From Pseudooceanicola lipolyticus (GTDB lineage Bacteria; Pseudomonadota; Alphaproteobacteria; Rhodobacterales; Rhodobacteraceae), in NCBI RefSeq assembly GCF_002786325.1, contig NZ_PGTB01000001.1:186001-250000 (forward strand): DNA of 64,000 nt, read 5' to 3'. Numbering within the stretch: position 1 is the first letter of the stretch; each line of letters starts with the position of its first letter. The translations under genes were made by a program, and so were the position numbers. Under the pieces are notes generated by a model, which saw only the letters and a list, made by a program, of their open reading frames with translations, made no database searches and had not been told where the DNA came from. Positions 1 through 9,062 of the stretch are shown here, piece by piece.

Positions 1-635
1 TGATCACGCTCGCCATCGGCGTGGCCTTCTTCTACTTCACCCGGCAGAACTATTCCCTGTTCAACGGCTGGACCGGGTTCTCCGGTGTCCGCGCCCCTGA
101 GGTCATGGGCATCAGTCTACGTGCGCCGGCGCCGCTCTACCTGACAAGCCTCGCAGTCTCGGTGATGGCGCTGGCTCTCGTGGCGGGCTTTGTCCGCGCG
201 CCTCTGGGGCTGACCATCCAAGCGTTGCGCGACTCGCCGGGCCGGGTGCGCGCCTTGGGCATTCCGACGACACTTCCTATTGTCGCGGCCTTTGCCTTTT
301 CGGGCTTTCTGGCCGGGGCAGGGGGCATCCTCAACGTCTGGTACAACGAGCGGATCTCGTCTTTTTCGGTCGGACTGGGCCCGATCATCGACATCCTGAT
401 CATTTGCGTGATCGGCGGGCTGCGGCATCCGGCGGGGGCCTTCATTGGCGCGATCGCCTTCGTGCTGCTGGAAACCTTCGCCGTCGACCTGATTGACCGC
501 GACCGCTTTAACACCCTGATCGGTTTGGTGCTGCTGGCCATCGTCATGCTGGCGCCACACGGGCTGCAGGGCCTGGCAGCGGGGCTTGTCTCGCGCCTGC
601 GGCCCGGACCCGCCACCGCAAAAACCACGACCTGA
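1..635 (+). CDS. Branched-chain amino acid-type ABC transporter permease (LivM family), 5' partial
   Basis: Inner-membrane permease of a Liv-type importer. The reading frame is open to the left edge, so the start lies outside the window; about 210 residues are visible. The chain is a run of hydrophobic segments. A cytoplasmic loop ALRDSPGRVRALGIPTT matches the coupling loop of LivM proteins that contacts the ATPases. The C-terminus is a short basic tail (SRLRPGP). It is followed 23 nt later by the substrate-binding protein and then two ATPases, the usual Liv order, so the LivH-type partner is expected just upstream. The substrate cannot be read from the sequence; the downstream enzymes argue against simple leucine uptake. 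Confidence 0.9.
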   Translation, partial: ITLAIGVAFFYFTRQNYSLFNGWTGFSGVRAPEVMGISLRAPAPLYLTSLAVSVMALALVAGFVRAPLGLTIQALRDSPGRVRALGIPTTLPIVAAFAFSGFLAGAGGILNVWYNERISSFSVGLGPIIDILIICVIGGLRHPAGAFIGAIAFVLLETFAVDLIDRDRFNTLIGLVLLAIVMLAPHGLQGLAAGLVSRLRPGPATAKTTT

Positions 636-658
636 CTCATCAAATGGGAGGAACCAAG

Positions 659-1897
659 ATGAACAAGTTCAAGACAGCCGCCTCGATCCTGGCGCTCTGC
701 TGCCTCGCGGCGCCGGCTATGGCCGAGGACATCAAGATCGGCGTGATCTCGGTGCTCGAAGGCGCCTTCGCCGGGCCCGGCATGGACGGGGTGCGCGGCG
801 CCAAACTGGCAGTGATGGAGGCTGGCGGCGAAGTGAACGGAAACGAGATCGAGGTCATCACCATGTCCTCGGACGCCAGCCCGGACAGCGCGGTAAATGC
901 GGCGCGCAAGCTGATTGAACAGGACGGCGTCGACTTCATCGTCGGACCGCTCTCCGGCTCCGAAGGTCTGGCTCTGCGCGACCTGTCGAAATCCTACCCC
1001 GAGGTGACGTTCCTGAATGGCTCCTCGGCCTCGCAGGACACCACCCTGCGCGATGCCTCCGCGAACTTTTTCCGCTTTGGCGGCGACGGGGCGCAATGGA
1101 TGGTGGGCGTGGGTGACTATGCCTATAACGAGCTCGGCTATGAAAGCGTGGCCATCGTGGCCGAGGATTACTCTTTCCCCTACACTCAGGTGTTGGGCTT
1201 CATGGCGGAGTATTGCGAGGCCGGTGGACGCGTGCCAGAGAAGTTCTGGACGCCGATCGGAAACAAGGATTACTCCTCGGTCGTCTATTCGATCCCGCAG
1301 GATGTCGACGCCATTTTCGTGGTGCTGGGTGGGGCAGATGCGGTCAACTTCCTGACGCAGTACGCCCAGGCCGGTGGCGACAAGCCGATCATCGGCAGCT
1401 CTGTCACCATCGACCAGTCGGTGCTGGATTCCCACGGTCCGTTCAAGAATTTGCTGATCGGCGCCCCTTCCGGCACGCCCACGGTGAGCAATTTTGACGG
1501 CGCGGAATGGAAGGCTTTCACCGCGTCCTACAACGAAGCCTTCCCGGACGGCTTCTCTGCACCTTCGATCTTCGGCCACCACTATTACATGAGTGCCAAG
1601 GCCGCGATGCTGGCACTCGAGGAAGTCGGCGGTGACCTCTCGGACGGGCAGGAAGCTTTCCGCGAGGCGCTGGCCAAGCTGGAGTTCACCACCCCCACCG
1701 GGGGCACCATGCGGCTCGACGAAAACCGCAACGGCATCGTCGACAACTTCGTGACCGAGGTCTTCGAGCGTGAGGACGGCACCTTGGGCAACCGGGTGGT
1801 CAAGGTGGTGCGCGATGTCGATCAGTACCTGGGGATGGACAAGGAGGAATTCCTTGCCATGGGCCCCGTCAGCCGGGACAACCCCTCGTGCCCGTGA
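659..1897 (+). CDS. ABC transporter substrate-binding protein, Liv/amide type (Peripla_BP_6)
   Basis: Periplasmic binding protein of about 412 residues that delivers ligand to the Liv-type importer. The start at 659 (MNKFKTAASIL) is preferred over an in-frame ATG at 644, because GGGAGG lies just upstream and a signal peptide follows directly, with likely cleavage after APAMA. The mature chain opens with the family hallmark DIKIGVISVLEGAFAGPGMDG. It also has AAADLI-type ligand-lobe signatures such as VDFIVGPLSGSEGLA. The stop overlaps the start of the next gene, so translation is coupled. Ligand unknown; the family also binds amides, urea and aromatic acids. Confidence 0.9.
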   Translation: MNKFKTAASILALCCLAAPAMAEDIKIGVISVLEGAFAGPGMDGVRGAKLAVMEAGGEVNGNEIEVITMSSDASPDSAVNAARKLIEQDGVDFIVGPLSGSEGLALRDLSKSYPEVTFLNGSSASQDTTLRDASANFFRFGGDGAQWMVGVGDYAYNELGYESVAIVAEDYSFPYTQVLGFMAEYCEAGGRVPEKFWTPIGNKDYSSVVYSIPQDVDAIFVVLGGADAVNFLTQYAQAGGDKPIIGSSVTIDQSVLDSHGPFKNLLIGAPSGTPTVSNFDGAEWKAFTASYNEAFPDGFSAPSIFGHHYYMSAKAAMLALEEVGGDLSDGQEAFREALAKLEFTTPTGGTMRLDENRNGIVDNFVTEVFEREDGTLGNRVVKVVRDVDQYLGMDKEEFLAMGPVSRDNPSCP

Positions 1898-2658
1898 GAC
1901 CCGATCACACCCATCCCAATGCCCTGGAAGTCCGGGGCATTGGGCGGCGCTTCGGCGGGTTCTGGGCGGTGCAGGACGTGAGCCTCACCGTCCGCCCCGG
2001 CGAACGCCGCGCCATTCTCGGCCCAAATGGCGCGGGCAAGACCAGCCTGTTCAATGTGCTGACCGGCGATCTTGCACCCTCCGCCGGGACCATCTGCCTG
2101 TTCGGACAGGATGTGACCCGCACGCCCATTCACAAGCGCATCCGGCGCGGGCTGCGGCGAACCTATCAACACGCGCACCTCTTCGACGGGCTCACCGTGC
2201 GCGACACCTTGCTGTTGGCGGTGGCCGGGGTACAGGGCAGCTGGGCGCAGATTTGGCCGGTGCGGCAATCCGATGCCCGCCGGGCCGAGGCGGAGCGGCT
2301 GGCCGAAGTCGCCGGTGTTGAAGGGCTGCTCGACCGCGAGGTTGCCAATCTGAGCCACGGCCAGCGCCGCCAGCTCGAGATCGGCATTGCCCTGGCGGAG
2401 AACCCGCAGATCCTGTTGCTTGACGAGCCGGCGGCAGGTCTTTCGCCGGCCGAACGGCCAAAGTTGAGCGCGCTGCTCAAAGCGCTCCCGACCGATGTGG
2501 CGGTGGTGCTGATCGAACATGACATGGAGATCGCCCTGCAGACCTCCGAAAGCGTTTCGGTGCTCTATAACGGCCGCATGCTTGCCGAGGGCACGCCGGA
2601 GGCGATCATGCAAAACGAAAAGGTCCACCAGGTCTATATCGGAGGTGCCCATGGCTAG
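1888..2658 (+). CDS. ABC transporter ATP-binding protein, LivG type
   Basis: Cytoplasmic ATPase of the Liv-type importer, 256 residues. Walker A is GPNGAGKTS, the signature motif is LSHGQRRQLEIG (H in place of the usual G), and Walker B is ILLLDEPAAGLS. The H-loop is VVLIEHDME. The start is GTG at 1888 or 1894; both overlap the stop of the binding-protein gene. The end overlaps the next ATPase by 8 nt. LivG and LivF ATPases form a heterodimer in this family. Confidence 0.92.
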   Translation: MPVRPDHTHPNALEVRGIGRRFGGFWAVQDVSLTVRPGERRAILGPNGAGKTSLFNVLTGDLAPSAGTICLFGQDVTRTPIHKRIRRGLRRTYQHAHLFDGLTVRDTLLLAVAGVQGSWAQIWPVRQSDARRAEAERLAEVAGVEGLLDREVANLSHGQRRQLEIGIALAENPQILLLDEPAAGLSPAERPKLSALLKALPTDVAVVLIEHDMEIALQTSESVSVLYNGRMLAEGTPEAIMQNEKVHQVYIGGAHG

Positions 2659-3361
2659 TGACCCGCTCTTGCGCATCACCGGGCTGAACCTGAGCTACGG
2701 GTCGAGCCATGTGCTGCATGATGTGACACTGGACGTGGACGCGCGCCCGCTGGGCATTCTCGGCCGCAACGGCATGGGCAAAACCAGCCTGTGCAACGCC
2801 ATCCTGGGCCTCGCGCCGCATTTCTCAGGCAGCATCAGGCTGGGCGGCATTGAACTGACCGGGCTGACGCCCGAGCGACGCGCTCGCCTGGGCATCGGCT
2901 ATGTGCCGCAGGGCCGTCGCATCTTCCGCTCGCTGAGCGTCGAGGAGCATCTGGCCATCATGGCCCAAAAGGACGGTGACTGGAATGTCGAGCGGGTTTA
3001 CGAGACCTTCCCGCGTCTCAAGGAGCGCCGCCGCAACCTGGGCGACCGGCTGTCGGGGGGCGAGCAGCAGATGCTTGCGATTGCCCGCGCGCTGCTGCTC
3101 AATCCGCGGCTCCTGGTGTTGGACGAGCCAACCGAGGGGCTGGCGCCGGCTATCGTGTCGGACGTGGTGGCGCTGGTCCGACAGGTGGCACGCGAGGGCA
3201 TCGCGGTGTTGATGGTGGAGCAGAACCTGCACGCGGCGCTGAGCGCAGTGGAGGACGTCGCCATCATGGTCGGCGGCCAAATCGTCGAGCGGATGCCGGC
3301 GCGGGCACTGGCCGAGGATACGGCGACGCAAAAGCGGCACCTGGCGCTGGAACTGGCATGA
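2651..3361 (+). CDS. ABC transporter ATP-binding protein, LivF type
   Basis: Second ATPase of the importer, 236 residues. The start at 2651 (MASDPLLRI) has GGAGGT seven bases upstream and overlaps the livG-type gene; a longer in-frame reading to 2519 is only overlap. Walker A is GRNGMGKTS, the signature is LSGGEQQMLAIARALL, Walker B is LLVLDEPTEGLAP and the H-loop is VLMVEQN, where Q replaces His as is common in LivF. Its last bases meet a Tm-1-like gene, so the enzymes downstream are probably co-transcribed with the importer. Confidence 0.92.
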   Translation: MASDPLLRITGLNLSYGSSHVLHDVTLDVDARPLGILGRNGMGKTSLCNAILGLAPHFSGSIRLGGIELTGLTPERRARLGIGYVPQGRRIFRSLSVEEHLAIMAQKDGDWNVERVYETFPRLKERRRNLGDRLSGGEQQMLAIARALLLNPRLLVLDEPTEGLAPAIVSDVVALVRQVAREGIAVLMVEQNLHAALSAVEDVAIMVGGQIVERMPARALAEDTATQKRHLALELA

Positions 3362-3378
3362 CCGAGGGGAGGAATGGC

Positions 3379-4584
3379 ATGAAAAAGGCATATGTGGTCG
3401 GCACCGCAGATACCAAGGGGCCGGAGCTGTGCTATGTGCGCGACCTGCTGGAGCAGGCGGGCATCGCCACGGTGCTGGTCAATGTCGGAACCAAGGGCGG
3501 AGAGCAATACGCCGACGTCGCGGCGGCGGAGGTTGCGGCCTGTCACCCCGAGGGCCCGGCGGCGGTTTTCGTCAATGACCGGGGAAGGGCGGTGACCCAG
3601 ATGTCCCGTGCGCTGACTGGCTTTGTGTCCGCGCGTGACGACCTGGGCGGGATCATCGGGCTGGGCGGCTCTGGTGGGTCGGGGATCATCGCACCGGCGA
3701 TGCAGGCGCTGCCGATCGGCCTGCCCAAGGTGCTGGTTTCGACGCTCGCTTCGGGCGATGTCTCGGCCTATGTCGGAGCCTCCGACGTCAACATGTTTCA
3801 TCCGGTCACGGATGTTTCCGGGCTCAACCGCGTTTCGCGGCGCCTGTTGGGCAATGCGGCCCATGCTTTGGCCGGGATGATGGCCAACCCGGTGCCGGAG
3901 GCCGAAGCCGACAAGCCAGCGGTGGTGCTGTCGATGTTCGGTGTCACCACCCCGGCGGTGCAGGCGATCACCGCACAGCTTGAGGCGAGTTATGACTGTC
4001 TGGTGTTTCACGCCACCGGTAGCGGCGGGCGCTGTATGGAGCAGATCATCGACCAAGGCGGTCTGGCGGGGGTGCTCGACATCACGACCACCGAGGTCTG
4101 CGACCTTCTGGTCGGCGGCATGCTGAGTGCGGGTGAGGACAGGTTGGGCGCGGTGGCGCGCCACGGTCTGCCGATGGTCGGCTCTTGCGGCGCGCTTGAC
4201 ATGGTGAACTTCTGGGGGCCCGAAACGGTGCCGCCGGAGTTTGAGGGCCGCCGTTTCTATCACCACAACGCGCAGGTCACGCTGATGCGCACCACGGCGG
4301 AGGAATGCGCCGCCATCGGCGCCTGGATCGGGCGCAAATTGAATGCCTGCCACGGCCCTCTGCGCTTTCTGCTGCCGCTGCGCGGCGTCTCGGCGCTCGA
4401 TATCGAGGGGGGCGCATTTCAAGATCCCGAGGCCGATGCCGCGCTGTTCCAAGCGCTGCGGGACACGGTGCAGCAGACCGACACCCGCCGGCTCGTCGAG
4501 CTGGACCTGCATATCAACGATCCCGCCTTTGCCGAGGCGGCGGTTGCCCATTTTCACGAGATCACCACAGACGGGGGCGCATGA
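3379..4584 (+). CDS. Tm-1-like ATP-binding domain protein (UPF0261 family)
   Basis: About 401 residues, matching UPF0261/Tm-1-like proteins. The tomato Tm-1 resistance protein carries this domain at its N-terminus. The start at 3379 ([16 protein letters not shown]) has GGGGAGGA upstream; an ATG at 3358 is less likely. The opening VVGTADTKG and the glycine-rich [24 protein letters not shown] are the recognisable family segments, followed by the [12 protein letters not shown] stretch. In fungi and plants this domain is fused to the TIM-barrel domain encoded by the next gene. Here the two are separate but only 1 nt apart. Biochemical role unknown. Confidence 0.85.
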   Translation: MKKAYVVGTADTKGPELCYVRDLLEQAGIATVLVNVGTKGGEQYADVAAAEVAACHPEGPAAVFVNDRGRAVTQMSRALTGFVSARDDLGGIIGLGGSGGSGIIAPAMQALPIGLPKVLVSTLASGDVSAYVGASDVNMFHPVTDVSGLNRVSRRLLGNAAHALAGMMANPVPEAEADKPAVVLSMFGVTTPAVQAITAQLEASYDCLVFHATGSGGRCMEQIIDQGGLAGVLDITTTEVCDLLVGGMLSAGEDRLGAVARHGLPMVGSCGALDMVNFWGPETVPPEFEGRRFYHHNAQVTLMRTTAEECAAIGAWIGRKLNACHGPLRFLLPLRGVSALDIEGGAFQDPEADAALFQALRDTVQQTDTRRLVELDLHINDPAFAEAAVAHFHEITTDGGA

Positions 4585-4585
4585 G

Positions 4586-5449
4586 ATGACCAAGACCGGA
4601 CGCGACGAAATACTGGCTAGGCTGCGCGCCAAACTTGCCGCCGGCGAGACTCTGGTGGGCGGCGGCGCCGGCACCGGGCTCTCTGCCAAATGCGAAGAGG
4701 CGGGCGGCATCGACTTGATCGTGATCTACAATTCCGGCCGGTACCGCATGGCCGGGCGCGGCTCCCTGGCGGGCTACATGTCCTACGGCAACGCAAATGA
4801 GATCGTGATGGAGATGGGCCGCGAGGTGCTGCCTGTCGTACGCGATACGCCGGTGCTGGCCGGGGTCAATGCCACTGATCCGTTCTGCGTGATGGACACG
4901 TTCCTGGCCGATCTCGAAAGGCTCGGCTTTGCCGGGGTGCAGAATTTTCCGACGGTGGGCATCATCGACGGCCGCTTCCGCGCTGAACTGGAGGCCACCG
5001 GCATGTCCTATGCCCAGGAAGTGGCGATGATTGCCGCGGCACATGAGCGTGGCCTTCTGACCACGCCCTATGTCTTCAGCGCCGACAATGCGCGCGATAT
5101 GGCCCGCGCTGGTGCGGATGTGATCGTTGCGCATTTCGGCCTGACCACCGGCGGCACCATAGGCGCGCAGGACACCGCGCCCGACATCGCCGGCTGCGCC
5201 GCGCTCTTCGAGGAGTGGTCCGCCGCCGCCCGCGAGGTCCGCGACGACATCATCTTCATCGCCCATGGCGGACCGCTGGCCGAGCCCGAGGATGCACAGG
5301 CCTTTCTTGATCTCTGCCCCGGCTGCCATGGCTTCTACGGTGCCTCCTCGATGGAGCGTCTGCCAACCGAACGCGCGATCACCGCGCAGACCGAAACTTT
5401 CACGCGTCTGCGCCGCGGCAACCGTGTCACCGAGGAGGCAACTGCATGA
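4586..5449 (+). CDS. Phosphoenolpyruvate hydrolase-family TIM-barrel protein
   Basis: About 287 residues of the PEP-hydrolase-like/TIM-barrel signal-transduction family, related to PEP mutase and isocitrate lyase folds. Visible segments are [41 protein letters not shown] (family core), AGVNATDPF, and [19 protein letters not shown]. It ends with ITAQTETF. The start is the second ATG after the Tm-1-like stop (MTKTGRDEI). It is the natural partner of the upstream UPF0261 protein. Substrate unproven, and the 'hydrolase' name is a family label rather than an assigned reaction. Confidence 0.85.
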   Translation: MTKTGRDEILARLRAKLAAGETLVGGGAGTGLSAKCEEAGGIDLIVIYNSGRYRMAGRGSLAGYMSYGNANEIVMEMGREVLPVVRDTPVLAGVNATDPFCVMDTFLADLERLGFAGVQNFPTVGIIDGRFRAELEATGMSYAQEVAMIAAAHERGLLTTPYVFSADNARDMARAGADVIVAHFGLTTGGTIGAQDTAPDIAGCAALFEEWSAAAREVRDDIIFIAHGGPLAEPEDAQAFLDLCPGCHGFYGASSMERLPTERAITAQTETFTRLRRGNRVTEEATA

Positions 5450-5889
5450 TCAAGGCCTATGCTTCCACCATCCTCGCAGTTCCTGTCGATCGCGTCTGGG
5501 ACAGGGTGCGCAATTTCAACGGCCTGCCCGATTGGCACCCGGCGGCCACAGACTCTTGCATCGAACCTGGTCACAACGCCGGCGAGGTGGGCTGCGTGCG
5601 CAACTTCGCGCTGACCGACGGCTCGGGCCGCATTCGCGAAACCCTGTTATCGATCTCCGAGCCGGAGCGCTGTCTAAGTTACGATATGCTGCCCGGCGGG
5701 CCGCTGCCCTTCGTGGATTACGTCTCGACGATGAAATTTTCCGAGATAACCGACCGGGGCGAAACCTTTGCCCAGTGGTGGGCAGAGTTCGAGGCCGGCG
5801 ACGGCGACAGTGCGCGCTGGCACGGGTTTGTTGAGAATGAGGTTTTCCTCGGTGGTTTTCGGGCTTTGGAGGCCAGTTTCAACAATTGA
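5446..5889 (+). CDS. SRPBCC (START/polyketide cyclase-like) family protein
   Basis: Small cytoplasmic protein of 147 residues with the helix-grip pattern of SRPBCC ligand-binding proteins: [31 protein letters not shown] near the N-terminus, split by the family's long cavity, then a C-terminal helix ([14 protein letters not shown]). It overlaps the preceding gene by ATGA and is the last gene of the Liv/Tm-1 operon. It could bind or act on the imported compound or its product. No specific reaction can be assigned. Confidence 0.8.
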   Translation: MIKAYASTILAVPVDRVWDRVRNFNGLPDWHPAATDSCIEPGHNAGEVGCVRNFALTDGSGRIRETLLSISEPERCLSYDMLPGGPLPFVDYVSTMKFSEITDRGETFAQWWAEFEAGDGDSARWHGFVENEVFLGGFRALEASFNN

Positions 5890-6120
5890 GGCGGTGGTGC
5901 GCATTACCCTTTGCCAGATCGCGGTGGGGCGGGAAGCGGCATAGCGCGCCCCGAGGTCGGCCCGAACGAGCATATTGGACATTTCGCCGTCCTCTCCAGT
6001 GCGTGGCGTTGAACATCACGACCTAGGCACATCGCAATGCCGTCGGAGGTGGGTGGCAACCGCCCCTTCTTCGTCCAGTGCCGCGAATGGATTGCGCCAA
6101 TAAACCGCTGGATTTAAATT

Positions 6121-6975
6121 CTATCGCCGGTAGTGAAAGTCGGACGGTTTCCGCCCCACCCGTCGATGGAACATCGCGGTAAAGGCCGAGGGGCTTGCAT
6201 AGCCGAGATCACCGGCAACATTCGCCACCGGTTCGCCGCGTGACAGCCGTGCCACGGCGGTCAAAATCAAGGCTTGTTGCACCCATTCAAGGAATGTCAT
6301 CCCGAGGTCGCGGCGGAACAGCCGTGTCATCGTCCGTACCGACATGTGACCGAGACGCGCCAGCGTCTCCTTGCCCAAGGTGATTGACGGATCGGTCAGG
6401 ATGGCATCGCAAACCCGACGAAGGCGCGGGTCCGACGGCATCGGAATGGCGGTATCGAGTTGCCCGCAACCGGCAAGCTCTTCATGCAATAACAACAGCA
6501 ATGCGTCGTAAAGCGGCCCCTCCTGGCGCCTCAATTGCTGGACGATAAGACGTTTGAGCAATGGCTCGAGCATATCCGAGCCCTGGAACACGGTGCAGCG
6601 GTTCGGCAGGCCGTTCAGAAAATCCGAACCCGAATAGGCCGAGAGCATACAGACCTCTTCCTGTGCCTGCGCAAGATGCATCTCGCCCGGCGGAATCCAG
6701 ATCGCGTGACCCGCGGGTACGATATAGGTCGTTCTGTCGGTCACCATCGAAATAAAGCCAGAGCGGATAAACGAGACCTGGCCGTGGCGATGACTGTGAT
6801 AATTCGAGGCGAAACCGGAGGTGTAGACGCTCTCGATCGCGAACAGCCTCTCGCTTTCCGAAGTCAACCTGGCGACGAGACGGCGGGTCTCGTCCATGGC
6901 TTCGGTGTAGAGCCGGTGCGCACCATGCACCGAAAGCATCTCGGGCGGTAGGACAGAGCGTTGATCCAGGGCCAT
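6121..6975 (-). CDS. AraC-family transcriptional regulator with cupin sensor domain
   Basis: About 284 residues. The N-terminal half is a cupin (NYHSHRHGQVSFIRSG, then IVPAGHAIWIPPGEMH), which normally senses a small molecule. The C-terminal about 100 residues hold two helix-turn-helix motifs: GKETLARLGHMSVRTMTRLF and ANVAGDLGYASPSAFTAMFH, ending with RRVGRKPSDFHYR. It lies 27 bp after the amidase stop on the same strand, so it is probably the last gene of the Dpp/amidase operon and its likely regulator. It is not next to that operon's promoter. Confidence 0.9.
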   Translation of the reverse strand: MALDQRSVLPPEMLSVHGAHRLYTEAMDETRRLVARLTSESERLFAIESVYTSGFASNYHSHRHGQVSFIRSGFISMVTDRTTYIVPAGHAIWIPPGEMHLAQAQEEVCMLSAYSGSDFLNGLPNRCTVFQGSDMLEPLLKRLIVQQLRRQEGPLYDALLLLLHEELAGCGQLDTAIPMPSDPRLRRVCDAILTDPSITLGKETLARLGHMSVRTMTRLFRRDLGMTFLEWVQQALILTAVARLSRGEPVANVAGDLGYASPSAFTAMFHRRVGRKPSDFHYRR

Positions 6976-7002
6976 AATAGTTATCTTGTTAGCATTCTGA
7001 GA

Positions 7003-8433
7003 TCAGGCAGGTTCGCTTTCTGCCTGGGGGATGGGATCGAACGGCGCGATGGGACCCATGGCGCGTTCCAGCACCGCAGCAGCTTCCAGCAGCAGGCGGT
7101 CGCCGAAGCGGTTTGCAAGCAATTGCACGCCCATCGGCGCTCCGGGCCGAGTTCCCACGGGCACGCTGATACCGGGCAACCCGATAATTGGCGTACCCGT
7201 CATCGGAGCACAGGTTCGGCGGAACCAGTCGCCATCGGCACCGGGCGAGACATCGTAATCATCAACATAGGGCTTCGCCCAGTTGGTTGCGGTCAACACC
7301 AGCGGGTATTCCTGGAAGAACACCTGCCACTGGCGCAGCAGAGTGCTTCGCCGTGCAAATTCCGCCAAAAAGCTGTCGCGGTCTGACAGGTCGGGCACAT
7401 CTTCAAGCAGCAGCGCCAGCGCCGCCTTCATTTTCGAGTCGCCATGCGTCTCCATCAAGGGGCCAAGGCCCGCACGCATTTCGTTGCCGAGGATGAGGTG
7501 CCAGTATTCGACGAGTTCTTGGAACGATGGTGGCGGCGTCTCCACGACCTCATAACCGCCATCGCGTAGCATGGCACCCGCCTGTCGTATGGCGGCGGAA
7601 ACCTCCGTATCAGCGGGACACTCTGCGGTTTCGGCCAGCATCGCCACTCGGCAGGGTGCACCGGTCAACGGATCAAATAGCCGGCCGGCGGGAACCTGCA
7701 TCACCTCGCGCGGGTCGTAGCCGCAAAGCGCCTCCATCGACAATCGAATATCCTCGACGGTGCGGGCGAGGGGCCCCTGGACTGCGGAAAGTTGCGAGAC
7801 GATCTTGCGCTCAGGTGCCGTGCCCGAGAAGGCCGGCGCAAGGCCGAGCGTCGGCCGCAAGCCGTAGACGCCATTGCAATAGGCCGGATAGCGCACCGAA
7901 CCGCCGATATCGTTGCCATGCGCCACAGCCCCGATCCCCACGGCAACCGCGGCGCCTGCCCCGCCGGACGAGCCGCCGGGCGTCAAACGCGCATCATGCG
8001 GATTGCGTGTGGCGCCATGGAGGTCGTTGTTCGTGAAGGCGCGCATCGAAAAACAAGGCGTATTGGTCCGCCCTATGATCACCGCGCCCGACGCTTTGAG
8101 ATTGCGCACCACCGAGCCATCCTGATCGGCGATCAGATCCTTATAGGCAACGACCCCGTTTGTGGTGGCACGGCCCGCGTAATCGACGTTGATCTTGATC
8201 GTGAGCGGAACACCGTGCAGCGGCCCCAAGGTACGGCCCTGCGAGCGTGCTTGATCCGCCGCCCGCGCCGCTTCCAGCGCCTCATCAGGCATGGGATCCA
8301 CCACGGCATTGATGGTTGGGTTCGCTGCGTCCATCCGCGCCAGCGCGCTTGTCGTCGCCTCGACCGAGGTTATGTCACCTGCGGCTATGGCCGTTGCCAA
8401 ACGCGAAGCGGACCAGCTCCAAAGGTCGCTCAC
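7003..8433 (-). CDS. Amidase (amidase-signature family)
   Basis: Cytoplasmic amide hydrolase of 476 residues. The Ser-cisSer-Lys triad is visible: Lys in GVPLTIKINVDYAGRATTNG, the cis-Ser in TPGGSSGGAGAAVA, and the nucleophile Ser in GNDIGGSVRYPAYCNG. The family more often has GTDIGGS; Asn replaces Thr here. The C-terminus carries GLPGISVPVGTRPGAPMGVQL, typical of the fold. Its start overlaps the upstream FMN-binding gene by ATGA. It is encoded with a peptide-type importer and an esterase, so it probably opens an amide bond in the imported compound. Confidence 0.93.
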   Translation of the reverse strand: MSDLWSWSASRLATAIAAGDITSVEATTSALARMDAANPTINAVVDPMPDEALEAARAADQARSQGRTLGPLHGVPLTIKINVDYAGRATTNGVVAYKDLIADQDGSVVRNLKASGAVIIGRTNTPCFSMRAFTNNDLHGATRNPHDARLTPGGSSGGAGAAVAVGIGAVAHGNDIGGSVRYPAYCNGVYGLRPTLGLAPAFSGTAPERKIVSQLSAVQGPLARTVEDIRLSMEALCGYDPREVMQVPAGRLFDPLTGAPCRVAMLAETAECPADTEVSAAIRQAGAMLRDGGYEVVETPPPSFQELVEYWHLILGNEMRAGLGPLMETHGDSKMKAALALLLEDVPDLSDRDSFLAEFARRSTLLRQWQVFFQEYPLVLTATNWAKPYVDDYDVSPGADGDWFRRTCAPMTGTPIIGLPGISVPVGTRPGAPMGVQLLANRFGDRLLLEAAAVLERAMGPIAPFDPIPQAESEPA

Positions 8434-9062
8434 TTTGCACTTTCCTTCATCCTGTCCAGCCTGGACATGAAACAGGCGGTCTCCGCGCCCTCTGCCCTGT
8501 TGGACAAGGCGGCGCGAACCCCGGCGCGGTCGGTATCGCTTTTGTCTTGGTTGAACTTCAGCTTGCCATCGAGCCGGGTGATATCCAGTTCCAGCCCAAC
8601 GATTGCACGCAATCGCGGCGCCGTCATCTCCTCGGGCATCTCATCAAAGCTCCACTTGGTCTCGGCTGGCTGAAACTGCCCGATAAAGCGGCGCAAGAGG
8701 GCGCGCAGCGCCTCTGGATCGCGCTCCAGCTTGACGCGGCCACGCGCGTGGATCGCGCCGTAGTTCCAGGTTGGGTACGTCAGGTGATTGTCATACCAAT
8801 CCACCGAGACGAAGGCATGCGGCCCCTGGAAGATGACCAGCACCTCGCGGTCTTCCAGTGCTTCCCAATGGGGGTTGTTGCGGGCCAGGTGCGTGACCAG
8901 TCTTCCCAGTCCCTGGCTGCCGCCGGGATCGACGAGAAAGGGCAGATGCGTCGCCAGCGGCGCGCCCATTTCGCTTGAGACCAGCGTGGCGAAACTCCAC
9001 TCCTGCATCAACCTGTGCAGCAAGGCGGTATCGGTTTCAGAATAGGCCGGGGGAGTGTACAT
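8430..9062 (-). CDS. FMN-binding negative transcriptional regulator-like protein (PaiB family)
   Basis: About 210 residues, starting MYTPPAYSETD at 9062, where ATGA overlaps the hydrolase stop; the longer in-frame N-terminus is non-coding overlap. It matches the PaiB/FMN-binding split-barrel family: SFATLVSSEMGAPLATHLPFLVD, HLARNNPHWEAL, VIFQGPHAFVSVDWYD, and YPTWNYGAIHARGRV. Bacillus PaiB is reported as a regulator of protease and sporulation genes, but most proteobacterial members are uncharacterised. A flavin-binding enzymatic role in the operon is equally possible. Confidence 0.87.
   Translation of the reverse strand: MYTPPAYSETDTALLHRLMQEWSFATLVSSEMGAPLATHLPFLVDPGGSQGLGRLVTHLARNNPHWEALEDREVLVIFQGPHAFVSVDWYDNHLTYPTWNYGAIHARGRVKLERDPEALRALLRRFIGQFQPAETKWSFDEMPEEMTAPRLRAIVGLELDITRLDGKLKFNQDKSDTDRAGVRAALSNRAEGAETACFMSRLDRMKESAK

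Noticed and set aside
2998-4710. 570-codon - strand open frame across the livF-type and Tm-1-like genes, and 137-1582 (481 codons)
   Set aside because: Arg/His/Gln-rich composition typical of shadow frames in GC-rich DNA. The + strand genes have recognised motifs.
5674-5982. 102-codon - strand frame starting MSNMLVRADLGARYAASR after the SRPBCC gene
   Set aside because: Overlaps the SRPBCC C-terminus antisense and resembles no family I know. A gene remnant is possible but unsupported.
5890-6120. Possible tRNA or small RNA genes in intergenic gaps, here and in the other gaps
   Set aside because: No T-loop/D-loop pairing or cloverleaf pattern could be found by eye in any gap.
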